Shown here piece after piece: positions 20,555 to 30,366 of a DNA stretch of 64,000 nucleotides. A program made the translations under genes and the position numbers. How positions within the stretch are numbered: position 1 is the first letter of the stretch; each line of letters begins with the position of its first letter. The DNA is from Hymenobacter cellulosilyticus. GTDB lineage: Bacteria; Bacteroidota; Bacteroidia; Cytophagales; Hymenobacteraceae. Under the pieces are notes generated by a model, which was not told the DNA's origin, did no database searches, and saw nothing but the letters and a program-made list of their open reading frames with translations. Location of the stretch: NCBI RefSeq assembly GCF_022919215.1, contig NZ_CP095046.1, positions 806,001-870,000 of the forward strand, written 5' to 3'.

Positions 20555-23356
20555 ATGCGCTTTTTCCTGCTTCTCCTGCTGGTCGGACTCCTGGGCAGCC
20601 CGGCCGCCCGCGCCCAGAAAGCGCCGACCGGCAAAGGCACTATCACCGGTACCGTCGTCGACTCGGTAAGCGGCAAGGTGCTGCGCGAGGCGTCGGTGTC
20701 GCTGCTGGCCGCCCGCGACTCTTCGTACCTGACCTTCACTATCACCGACGGCGACGGGCAGTTTGGGCTGCGCAACGTAGCCCCGGGTCAGTATCTGGTC
20801 CTCATCACGTTTCTGGGCTACAAAAGCCGGCTCGTGCCAGTGCGCGTGGCCGAAGGCAGCCCTACCGTAACGCTGGGCGTGCTGCCGCTACGGGCCCAGT
20901 CGCACACGCTGGGCGAGGTGGTAGTGGAGCAGGAACGGGCCCCGGTGGCGGTGCAGGGCGACACGCTGGCTTTTAGCGCCCGGGCTTTCAAAACCCAGCC
21001 CAACGCTGCCGTGGAGGCTTTACTTAAGAAGCTGCCGGGCGTGGAAGTCGACCGGGCCGGCAACATCCGGGCCCAGGGCCAGGCCGTGAGCCGGGTGCTG
21101 GTCGATGGCAAGCCCTTCTTCGGCGACGACCCCAAAATGGCGACCCGCAACCTGCCCGCCGACATCATCGACCAGGTGCAGCTCTACAGCCAGCGCAGCG
21201 ACCAGGCCGCCTTTTCGGGCATCGACGACGGCAACCAGCAGCGCACCCTGAACCTAGTAACCAAGCGCGACAAGCGCCGGGGCTACTTTGGCACTAACAG
21301 CGCGGGCGCAGGCACCAACGGCCGCTACCAGACCCGCCTGGGCATCAACCGCTTCAACAACGGCCGGCAGATTTCGGCGCTGGGCATGGCCAATAACATC
21401 AACCAGCAGGGCTTTTCCGACAATGGCGGCCCGGCCACGGTTTCTGTGGGGCCGCCGGCCAACGGGCCGGGCGGGGGCACGGCCCGCGTCCGGGTGGGAG
21501 GAGGCAGCCGCGCCGCCAGCTCCGACAACGAGCAGCCTGATAACATACTGGAATCGGGGGCGGTGGGGCTCAACTACCGCGACGCCTGGGGCAAGCGGGC
21601 CGAGGTGGCGACCAGCTACCTGGGCAGCCGCACGAACGTGGTAACCGACCAGCAGAGCCGGCGCCAGAACGCCACGGCCGGACCCGACCAGGCCGGCGAA
21701 GCGGCGGCCCCTCTGCTGACCGACCAGCATCTGTATTCGCGCGAAACCACGCCCGGCCACCGCTTCAACCTGCGCCTCGACTACACCTTCGACTCCCTGA
21801 CCACGGTGCGCCTCACGCCGTTTGGCTCGTGGCAGCGGCTGGAGCAGGAGCGCCGCAGCGAGCAGCAGACCGCCCGCGCCGGGCAGCTGCTCAATCAGGG
21901 CCAGGTGCGCTACACCAGCCGCACGCCCGGCTGGAACGGGGCCAACAACCTGCTGCTCATGCGCCGGTTTCAAACCACGGGCCGCACCTTTTCCCTGAAC
22001 CTGAACACGACCCTCAACGACCAGCGCGAGCAAACGCTCAACCAGGCTGCCAACACGCTGTATGCCGAAGACGGAACGGCCCGCAACCGCAGCCTTGACC
22101 AGCAGATCGGGGAAAGCACGGCTGGCCTGACCAATGTGCTGAACCTGTCGTGGACCGAGCCGCTGTCCTTAACGCGCAAGCTGGAAAGCCACTACAACCT
22201 GACGGCTACTCAGGACCGCGCCAACCGAACCGTGCTGGACTACCGCGAAGCTACCGGCCGCTACGACGCCCTGAACCCGCTGCTGAGCAATCAGTTTACC
22301 AGCCAGTTTGTGGCCAACAGGGCCGGCCTGCTGCTGCAAACGCGCCGCCTGCGTTACACCTACAGCCTGGGCCTCGATGCCCAACAGTCGGGCCTGCGGG
22401 TGCAGAACCAGACGGCCGACTCCGTGCTCAGCCGCCGCTTTCAGCACTTGCTGCCCAACGCCCTGCTTAGCTACAACGGCAGCCAGAGCCGCACGCTGCG
22501 CCTCAACTACCGCACCCGGCTGAACGCGCCCACGGCCACTCAGCTGCAGCCCGTAGCCGACAACTCCAACCCGCTCACTATTCAGGTGGGCAACCCCGCG
22601 CTGCGGCCCGAGTACGTGCACGCCCTGGTAGGCTCCTTTTCGCAATTCAATGCCCGTACTAACCGCAGCCTGTTTGCCCGCCTCGACGCGGCCCAGGTGC
22701 AGGACCGGATTGTAACCTCCACGTATTTCAGCGCCGCCGGCGTGCAAACCACCCGGCCCGTGAATGCCGACGGCTACCGGGTCCTGAATGGCTTTCTGGC
22801 CTGGGGGCAGCGGCTGGCAACGCACAAAGTAAACCTGAACCTAACCACCAACGGCAGCCTGACCCGGGGCCGCAGCTTCGTCAACGATGCGCCGAACGTG
22901 GCCCGCACCTGGAGCCTGGGCCAGGGCCTAAGCCTCAACTCTACTTACAACGACCGGCTGGAATTCGGCTTCAGCGCCAACCTGACTTATCAGAATGCCC
23001 GCTATTCCCTCTTGCCCGAGCAGAATACGGCCTACTTCACCCAGACGCTCACGGCCGATGGGTTTTACCAGCTGCCGGGCCACGTGGTATTGACTTCCGA
23101 CGTGTGGTTTGTGAACAACTCAGGCCGGGCCGCTGGCTATAACCAGCGCGTGGGCTTGTGGAACATGGGCCTGGCCAAGCAATTCTTAACCAACCAGCAG
23201 GGCGAGCTAAAGCTGCAGGTGTACGACATCCTGAACCAGAACCGCAGCGTGGTACGCAACGTGACGGACACCTACCTGGAAGACGTGCGCAGCCGGGTGC
23301 TCACGCGCTACGTGCTGCTGAGCTTCACATATACTCTGCGCAAATTCGGGGTGTAG
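20555..23356 (+). CDS. Outer-membrane beta-barrel protein, TonB-receptor-like
   Basis: A 933-residue outer-membrane protein. After a signal peptide (about 1-22) comes a carboxypeptidase-regulatory-like domain (about 25-110; GTITGTVVDSVSGK, GQYLVLITFLGYKS) typical of Bacteroidota TonB-dependent receptors. A plug-like region follows (VSRVLVDGKPFFGDDP), then a long beta-barrel of the OMP_b-brl_3 type with a closing strand near the C terminus (YVLLSFTYTLRKFGV). The substrate is unknown; no SusD partner is present. It is paired with the preceding GLPGLI gene. Confidence 0.87.
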   Translation: MRFFLLLLLVGLLGSPAARAQKAPTGKGTITGTVVDSVSGKVLREASVSLLAARDSSYLTFTITDGDGQFGLRNVAPGQYLVLITFLGYKSRLVPVRVAEGSPTVTLGVLPLRAQSHTLGEVVVEQERAPVAVQGDTLAFSARAFKTQPNAAVEALLKKLPGVEVDRAGNIRAQGQAVSRVLVDGKPFFGDDPKMATRNLPADIIDQVQLYSQRSDQAAFSGIDDGNQQRTLNLVTKRDKRRGYFGTNSAGAGTNGRYQTRLGINRFNNGRQISALGMANNINQQGFSDNGGPATVSVGPPANGPGGGTARVRVGGGSRAASSDNEQPDNILESGAVGLNYRDAWGKRAEVATSYLGSRTNVVTDQQSRRQNATAGPDQAGEAAAPLLTDQHLYSRETTPGHRFNLRLDYTFDSLTTVRLTPFGSWQRLEQERRSEQQTARAGQLLNQGQVRYTSRTPGWNGANNLLLMRRFQTTGRTFSLNLNTTLNDQREQTLNQAANTLYAEDGTARNRSLDQQIGESTAGLTNVLNLSWTEPLSLTRKLESHYNLTATQDRANRTVLDYREATGRYDALNPLLSNQFTSQFVANRAGLLLQTRRLRYTYSLGLDAQQSGLRVQNQTADSVLSRRFQHLLPNALLSYNGSQSRTLRLNYRTRLNAPTATQLQPVADNSNPLTIQVGNPALRPEYVHALVGSFSQFNARTNRSLFARLDAAQVQDRIVTSTYFSAAGVQTTRPVNADGYRVLNGFLAWGQRLATHKVNLNLTTNGSLTRGRSFVNDAPNVARTWSLGQGLSLNSTYNDRLEFGFSANLTYQNARYSLLPEQNTAYFTQTLTADGFYQLPGHVVLTSDVWFVNNSGRAAGYNQRVGLWNMGLAKQFLTNQQGELKLQVYDILNQNRSVVRNVTDTYLEDVRSRVLTRYVLLSFTYTLRKFGV

Positions 23357-23408
23357 CGGCAGTGGATTCCCGGCCCGGTATTCGCTGATTGTGAGAGGAA
23401 AGAACCTG

Positions 23409-23436
23409 TTAGCCAAACAATATACTGTTTGGCTAA
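23409..23436. promoter_or_regulatory. Perfect 11-bp inverted repeat before the TPR kinase
   Basis: TTAGCCAAACA and TGTTTGGCTAA form a perfect palindrome with a six-base AT spacer (23420-23425). It starts 53 bp after the barrel gene and ends 22 bp before the kinase start. There is no strong T tract after it, so a dimeric repressor site is as likely as a weak terminator. Confidence 0.6.
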
Positions 23437-23458
23437 TAGTTGTTTCTTACTTTTACAC

Positions 23459-25531
23459 ATGCGGAAACTACTTCCCATACTATTTTTCAGCTTCTGGACC
23501 TTATTCGGCACGCTGGCTCAGGCCCAAAGTCCGCAGACGGCGGGACTACGGGCAGCGCTGGCCGGGGCCCGGCACGACACAACCCGCGTACTGCTACTGG
23601 CCGACCTGAGCGCCACCTACCGTTACTCCCGCTTCGACTCGGTGCTATGGTATGCCCGGCAGGGCCTGCAACTGGCCCGCAAGATTGAGTATGCCAAAGG
23701 CGAAGGACGCTGCTTGTCCCGCCTGGGCATTCTGATGGGAGAGCGGGGCAACCTGCCCCAGGCCCTGCGCATCGACTTGCAGGCCCTGCAGCTCCACGAA
23801 CAAAGCCACGACCTGGAAGCCATGGCTCGTACCCTCAACCAGATGGGCTTGCTCTACCACGCCCTGGAAGACTACCGCCCGGCCCTGTCGTATTATTTTC
23901 GTGCTAAAAGGATTTACGAGCAAGGATTCGGCGACGATTCCCAACTCATCAGCGTGCTTACCAACCTGGGCGCCAGCTACGAGGGCCGGGGGCAGCTTGA
24001 TTCGGCCCAGTATTTCCTGAACCGTGCCTACGAGCTGACCCGAAGCTCCAAAACCGTCAACCAGAGCTGCTGGGGCAACCCGCTGCCGTATGTGCTGCGG
24101 GAAATAGGTCTGCTCCGCGCCTCCCGGGGCCAGCCCGCTGAGGGTCTGGCTTACTACCGGCGCAGCGCCCAGGCCGCCTTTCCTGAGAATGACCGGCGTA
24201 GCGCCTGCCGGGCCTACCAATACATGGCCGAGCTTTACTACAGCCGGCAGCAGCTCGATTCCAGCGTGTTCTACGCTCGTAAGTCCCTGATGCTGGCGCA
24301 GTCGCTGCCGTTTATCATCGGGGTAGTGCGCACCAGCGAGCTGCTCACCGAGGCTTTTCAGGCCCGGCAACGCACCGACAGCACGCTCAAGTACATGCGC
24401 ATTATGCTGCAGGCCGAAGACAGCCTTTACAATCCGCAGCGAATCAAGCAGCTCGACGCCATTGGCTTTGCCGAGCAGCAGCGCCTGCGGGAGCTGGAAC
24501 TGGAGCATGCTCAGTTTGAGGCCCGCAACCGGCTCTATATTCTGGCCGGCGTGCTGGGTAGCCTCCTACTGGTGGCCCTGCTGCTGTGGCGCAACAACCG
24601 CCTGCAACAGCGGGCTAATACCCGATTATCGGCTTTAAATCAGGAAATTACCAACCAGCGCGACAGTCTGGGCCGGATGCTGCACGAGCTCAAGCTTACC
24701 CAAAGCCAGCTGGTGCTGCGCGAAAAAATGGCCTCCCTGGGCGAGTTGATGGCCGGCGTGGCCCACGAGATTCAGACGCCCGTCAATAATGTGCGGGACC
24801 TGGCTGGCGTCAGTGCCGATCTGGTGGAAAATCTGCGCCGGGAACTGGTGCGCCTCGGAGCCGTGGCCGAGCCCGACACCGTAGCCGATAACCTGCAGGC
24901 GCTAAGCCAATACCAGCACAACATTGTGCGCTCCAGCCAGCGGGCGGCGTCCATTGTGGGCGGTATGCTGGAATATTCGAGCACCAGCCCCGGCCCGCAC
25001 CAGCCTACCGACGTCAACGCCTTCGTGGAAGATTACCTCCGGCTGACTTACCACGACACCCGGGCCAAGAGCCGCTCTTTCTACTCGGCGCTGCTGCCTA
25101 CCCTGGACCCAGCCGTGGGCAACCTCTCCATTATCCGCCACGACCTGGGCCGGGTTCTTATCAGCCTGTTTACTAATGCCTTTCAGGCCGTGCAGCAGCG
25201 CCAGCGGATGGGTCAGGAGGGCTACATCCCGCAGGTGGCCGTCAGTACGCGCAATGCTGGCAGCCACATCGAAATCCGGGTGCGCGACAATGGCATGGGG
25301 ATTCCGCCGGAGCTGCTGCCCAAGGTATTCGAACGGTTTTTCTCGACCACAGCTCCCGAGGCAGGCACCAGCCTGGGCCTGGCCCTGAGCCACGACTTGA
25401 TAACCAAAGGTCACGGCGGCACGCTCACGGTGGAAACCGAGCCGGGCGAGTATACCGAGTTTGTCATCACCTTGCCCCTGACCGTTCAGCCCAGTTTTGC
25501 CAACTCCGCTGCGCCGCTGGCCATCAGCTAG
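23459..25531 (+). CDS. TPR-repeat sensor histidine kinase
   Basis: A 690-residue kinase starting at ATG 23459, which is followed by a signal peptide (MRKLLPILFFSFWTLFGTLAQA). The periplasmic part (about 25-350) is built of tetratricopeptide-like repeats (for example RTLNQMGLLYHALEDYRPA and LTNLGASYEGRGQLDSA). One transmembrane helix lies at about 360-382 (LYILAGVLGSLLLVALLLW), followed by a coiled-coil linker. The kinase H box is MAGVAHEIQTPVNNV. The ATPase domain has LFTNAFQAVQ, VRDNGMGIP and GTSLGLALSHDLI. No partner regulator is adjacent. TPR kinases of this build are common in Bacteroidota; the signal is unknown. Confidence 0.9.
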   Translation: MRKLLPILFFSFWTLFGTLAQAQSPQTAGLRAALAGARHDTTRVLLLADLSATYRYSRFDSVLWYARQGLQLARKIEYAKGEGRCLSRLGILMGERGNLPQALRIDLQALQLHEQSHDLEAMARTLNQMGLLYHALEDYRPALSYYFRAKRIYEQGFGDDSQLISVLTNLGASYEGRGQLDSAQYFLNRAYELTRSSKTVNQSCWGNPLPYVLREIGLLRASRGQPAEGLAYYRRSAQAAFPENDRRSACRAYQYMAELYYSRQQLDSSVFYARKSLMLAQSLPFIIGVVRTSELLTEAFQARQRTDSTLKYMRIMLQAEDSLYNPQRIKQLDAIGFAEQQRLRELELEHAQFEARNRLYILAGVLGSLLLVALLLWRNNRLQQRANTRLSALNQEITNQRDSLGRMLHELKLTQSQLVLREKMASLGELMAGVAHEIQTPVNNVRDLAGVSADLVENLRRELVRLGAVAEPDTVADNLQALSQYQHNIVRSSQRAASIVGGMLEYSSTSPGPHQPTDVNAFVEDYLRLTYHDTRAKSRSFYSALLPTLDPAVGNLSIIRHDLGRVLISLFTNAFQAVQQRQRMGQEGYIPQVAVSTRNAGSHIEIRVRDNGMGIPPELLPKVFERFFSTTAPEAGTSLGLALSHDLITKGHGGTLTVETEPGEYTEFVITLPLTVQPSFANSAAPLAIS

Positions 25532-25543
25532 ACCCAACCTATT

Positions 25544-26065
25544 CTACAGCTCTTTTTCCAGAACCAGAAGCTCCAGCGGCTGCCGGGGAATGCCGAACCG
25601 GGGATTGTCGGGAAAGGGCACGGTGGCGCCGGTGCGGTGGTAGCCGTGCCGCTCATACCAGGCCAGCAGCTCGTGGCGCACCGCTATTACCGTGATTTTC
25701 ATACGGCTACACTTCTGGCGGCGGGCGTAGTCGTCGGCGGCTCCGAGCAGAAATTTGCCAATGCCCCCACCTTGCCGCGTGGCATCCACTGAGAGCATGC
25801 CCAGGTACATGACATCGGCTTGTTTCTGCAGGTATACCGAGCCGACCAGCTCCCCGACCTCGTTGCGGCTCATGAGCAGGGTAGCACCCTCGGCTACCAG
25901 CATTTCCGCCAAGGATTCGGCATCGATACGCGGGCCGTCGAGCAGGTGGGCCTCGGTGGTCCAGCCTTGCTTGGAGTTTTCGCCGCGGTACACGCTATTG
26001 ACAAAGGAAACCAGGGCGGGAATGTCGCTGGCCGCAGCCGGCGCGGTAGTCAGGGTCGGGTTCAT
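25544..26065 (-). CDS. GNAT family N-acetyltransferase
   Basis: A 173-residue single-domain acyltransferase. The acetyl-CoA loop is RQGGGIGKFLL (motif A), preceded by the beta strand MYLGMLSV, and the C-terminal strand has WYERHGYHRTG. It would transfer an acetyl group from acetyl-CoA to an amine; the acceptor cannot be predicted. It converges with the TPR kinase gene (12-bp gap) and is divergent from the ABC importer operon. Confidence 0.9.
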   Translation of the reverse strand: MNPTLTTAPAAASDIPALVSFVNSVYRGENSKQGWTTEAHLLDGPRIDAESLAEMLVAEGATLLMSRNEVGELVGSVYLQKQADVMYLGMLSVDATRQGGGIGKFLLGAADDYARRQKCSRMKITVIAVRHELLAWYERHGYHRTGATVPFPDNPRFGIPRQPLELLVLEKEL

Positions 26066-26134
26066 AGCACAAAAGTATACCTTGACGGTTGTAGCCTCGA
26101 CTTCCGCCTGTTTTTCCCGATTACGCCCTTCCGC

Positions 26135-27078
<944 letters not shown>

Positions 27079-27091
<13 letters not shown>

Positions 27092-28650
27092 CCGAGCTGC
27101 TTTCTTTCTGGCACACCCAGGCCGGCAAGCTGGGCGAGCAAACCCTGCAGCACATTGGCCTGACGGCGGCTTCCCTGCTGCTGGCCGTGGTGCTGGGCGT
27201 GCCGCTGGGGTTGCTGCTCACCCGCCGGCCACGCTGGGCCCCGGCCGTGCTGGGAGTGGCCGGAGCCCTGCAAACCGTGCCCAGCATTGCGTTGCTCGGC
27301 TTCCTGATTCCACTGCTGGGCATCGGGCCCCGGCCCGCCATTTTTGCGCTGTTTCTGTACTCCTTGCTGCCCATCATCCGCAATACGCTGACCGGTATTC
27401 AGGGCGTGAGTCCGGCGGCGGTGGAAGCAGCCCGCGGCCTGGGCCTGACCGACGCACAGGTGCTGCGCCGGGTGGAATTGCCGCTGGCCTTGCCGGTGCT
27501 GTTTGCCGGTATTCGTACTGCCACGGTTATCAACGTGGGCGTAGCTACGCTGGCGGCCTACGTGGCGGCCGGTGGTCTGGGCGAGTTTATCTTCGGCGGC
27601 ATTGCGCTGAATAACCCGGTCATGATTCTGGCTGGGGCCCTGCCGGCCGCGGCGTTGGCACTGGCTTTTGATGCCGCCCTGGCGGGCTTGCAGCGGCTGA
27701 GCACCCGGCGACTGGTGCGCGTGGGCGCCGTACTGCTGGTTTTGCTACCGCTGTTGGGTGCCCTGTATCTGCTGCCTCGGGCGGCGGGCAAGCTGTTGGC
27801 GGGCTTCAGTCCCGAGTTTGTGGGCCGGGCCGACGGACTGCCGGGTTTGCAGAGCGCCTACCGGCTGCGCCGCCTGCCCAGCGTGGTGCTGGCTCCGGCC
27901 CTGGTGTATGAAGCCGCCCGCCACCACGATGTCGACCTGATTGACGGCTACTCGACCGATGGCCGCATCCGGGCTTACCACTTGCAGGTGCTGCAGGACG
28001 ATAGGCGCGTGTTTCCGCCCTACTATGCTGCCCCGGTGATTCGGCCGGCCATGCTGCGGCAGCATCCGGAGCTTGGCGCCGTACTGGCCCAGCTGGCCGG
28101 GCAGATTTCGGACTCGGTAATGACTAACCTCAATTACCGCGTGGACTACCTGCACCAGGAGCCGCGGGCTGTAGCCCAAGCGTTTCTGCGGCGGCGGGGG
28201 TTGTGGCGGGAGCCCCGCACGTTGCCGGCCGGGGCCCCGGTAGTGCGGCTGGGCTCCAAGATTTTTGCCGAACAGTATATTCTGCTGGAAATGTACGCGG
28301 CCCTTATTCGGGGCAACACGGAGCTAGCCGTGGAAACCAAAACCGGGCTCGGCGGCACCACTATCTGCTTCGAAGCCCTGCGTACCGGCGCCATCGACAT
28401 GTACCCGGAGTACACCGGCACGGGCTTACTGGTGCTGCTGCAGCCCTCCCCCGCCGTGCTTGACTCGCTTGGGGGCCAGCCGCCGGCGGTGTTTCGCTAC
28501 GTTCAGCAGGAGTTTCGGCGGCGCTACGGCCTGGAGTGGCTGGCCCCGCTGGGCTTCAACAACACCTATGCACTGCTGATGCGGAAGCAGCAGGCCCGGG
28601 AGCTGGGTATCAGCTCTATTTCGCAGCTCAGCCGCTACCTGCAGCCCTGA
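27079..28650 (+). CDS. ABC permease fused to substrate-binding domain (OpuC/OpuA-like)
   Basis: A 523-residue fusion. The first about 215 residues are the permease: five to six helices with the conserved EAA-like loop VEAARGLGLTDAQVLRRVELPLALP and AAGGLGEFIFGG. A further helix leads into an extracytoplasmic binding domain. The halves of that domain are in swapped order compared with OpuCC/ProX: the part normally C-terminal comes first (FSPEFVGRADGLPGL, GYSTDGRI, FPPYYAAPVI), and the normally N-terminal part comes last (LGSKIFAEQYILLEM, IDMYPEYTGTGLL, GFNNTYALLMR). Both lobes are complete, so this looks like a circular permutation and not a truncation. Together with the preceding ATPase it makes a two-gene importer. 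Confidence 0.87.
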
Positions 28651-28668
28651 CTGGTGCCATTTTTCGCC

Positions 28669-29907
28669 CTAAGCCGGTTGATTCAGAAAGATGCGGAACG
28701 TGGTACCCACGCCCAGCTCACTTTCTACGGCTATATGACCTCCCTGGGCCTGCACCAAGCGGTTTACCAGGAACAAGCCTACGCCGGTGCCTTCCCCGGC
28801 CTCGGGGTGGAAGCGCCGAAACAGGTGAAACAGCTCCGCGCCGTCCCGCTCCAGGTCGATGCCCAGGCCGTTGTCCTGCACTTCCACTACGGCCTGGCCT
28901 TCTACCAGACGGCTGCGCACCCAAATCTGCGGGGGGCGCTCCGGGTGGCGGTACTTTACTGCGTTGGCCAATAGGTTCAGGAGCACGGTCCGTAAGCTAG
29001 TGCGCACAGCTACTACCTCGGGCAGAACTTCAAATTCGGTGCGCACGGTGCCCTGGGCGTCGAGCAGCTGGGGGCGCAGGGTTTGGAGCACGTCGGCGGT
29101 GAGGTCGGCCAGGGCCACGGGCTCGGTGTCCTGCTCGCCCGGGGCGCGGTCTACCTGCACCACGGCCGACAAATCAGTAACGGTGGTAGTCAGGTCGCGC
29201 AGGGAGTCGTCGACCAGGCGCAGCACTTCGGCTTCCTCGGGGTCGTCGAAGGTGGCGGAGCGGCGTAGCTCGTCAAACAGGCCCCGCAGGTTGTTGATGG
29301 GCTGCTTCAGGTCGTGGGAAGCGGCGTACACAAAGTTGTCCAGGTCGCGGTTGGTACGGGCCAACTCTTTGTTGCGGGCCTCCACTTCCTGATTGGCCGC
29401 CAGCAGCCGGGCGTTTGTAAGCTGCACCTGCTGCCGGGCTTCGGTAAGCTCCTCCAACGACTCGCGCAGCTGCTGATTCACGGTTTGCAGTTGCCCGTGG
29501 TAGCGGGCCACATACTGGCGCCACTCGTTTTTCTCAATGGCGTGCATCACCGTTTTGCACAGCAGCTCCTGATCGAAGCGCTGCTTGACCAGGTAATCCA
29601 GGGCGCCGGTATTGAGGGCGCGCACGGCCAGCTCCTCGCTACCGCCGCCCGTAATCATGACCACGCACAGGGTATCGACCGGGGTAAACTGCTTCAGATC
29701 CTGCAGCAGAGTCAGGCCGTCGGTGTCGAGCAGGTTATGGTCGAGCAGAACACAGTCGGGCCGTTCCCGCCGAAACAGGGCAATGCCTTCCTCGCCCGAG
29801 GTAGCCTCAACTATTTCCAACCGCTCATGCCCTATCTGCTTGCCCAGATAGCGCTTATACAACATCCGGTCATGCTCGTTGTCGTCAACGAGTAAGATTT
29901 TTTTCAC
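28669..29907 (-). CDS. Response regulator-histidine kinase hybrid (receiver first)
   Basis: A 412-residue cytoplasmic protein. An N-terminal receiver (Asp9, phospho-acceptor Asp56 in VLLDHNLL) is joined by a coiled coil (about 140-190) to a histidine kinase with His198 in AASHDLKQPINN. The ATPase domain has LLNLLANAVKYR, VQDNGLGID and GTGVGLFLVNRLVQ. There is no membrane segment. Receiver-first hybrids act as relay kinases whose activity is set by phosphorylation of the receiver. It follows the phytochrome and its single-domain regulator in the same operon (12-bp gap), so it is a plausible downstream element of light signalling. No separate DNA-binding output is present. Confidence 0.9.
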   Translation of the reverse strand: MKKILLVDDNEHDRMLYKRYLGKQIGHERLEIVEATSGEEGIALFRRERPDCVLLDHNLLDTDGLTLLQDLKQFTPVDTLCVVMITGGGSEELAVRALNTGALDYLVKQRFDQELLCKTVMHAIEKNEWRQYVARYHGQLQTVNQQLRESLEELTEARQQVQLTNARLLAANQEVEARNKELARTNRDLDNFVYAASHDLKQPINNLRGLFDELRRSATFDDPEEAEVLRLVDDSLRDLTTTVTDLSAVVQVDRAPGEQDTEPVALADLTADVLQTLRPQLLDAQGTVRTEFEVLPEVVAVRTSLRTVLLNLLANAVKYRHPERPPQIWVRSRLVEGQAVVEVQDNGLGIDLERDGAELFHLFRRFHPEAGEGTGVGLFLVNRLVQAQGGHIAVESELGVGTTFRIFLNQPA

Positions 29908-29919
29908 GCGAGCAATAAC

Positions 29920-30366
29920 CTAATTGGTCGAGGGTAATTCTGAGGTATTGAGCCAGTAGCGCACCAATAGTCGGGTTTTTTCTTCCAGGGCCGCGTACTC
30001 AATGGGTTTGGTCAGGTAGCTGTTGGCCCCCAGCCGGTAGCAATCTTCGATATCCCGACTGTTGGTGGAGGTGCTGAAGATAATCACTGGAATTGACTGC
30101 AAACGAGGGTCGCGCTTCAAGGTTTCGAGCACGGTGCGTCCGTCTGTGCCGGGCAGGTTCAGGTCCAGCAGCACAAACACGGGCAGCTGGGGCGGCCAGT
30201 CGGCGTGCTTGCCATAGCCCTGCAGGTACTCCAGCGCCTGGTCGCCGTCTTCGCAGCGCAACAGCTGGTTGGGCAGGGCATGCTTGCGAAAGGCCCGGCC
30301 CAGAGCCGTGAAGTCTTCCACGCTGTCTTCCACCACCAAGATGGGCTTGTGAGTTGAGGCTATCAC
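29920..30366 (-). CDS. Single-domain response regulator (Rcp1-like)
   Basis: A 148-residue receiver with no output domain: Glu13/Asp14, phospho-acceptor Asp68 in VLLDLNLPG and Lys120 in LTKPI. Regulators of this type (Rcp1 of cyanobacterial phytochromes) are the usual phosphate acceptors of phytochrome kinases. The GTG start (30364-30366) directly abuts the phytochrome stop codon (30367-30369), indicating translational coupling. Confidence 0.92.
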   Translation of the reverse strand: MIASTHKPILVVEDSVEDFTALGRAFRKHALPNQLLRCEDGDQALEYLQGYGKHADWPPQLPVFVLLDLNLPGTDGRTVLETLKRDPRLQSIPVIIFSTSTNSRDIEDCYRLGANSYLTKPIEYAALEEKTRLLVRYWLNTSELPSTN

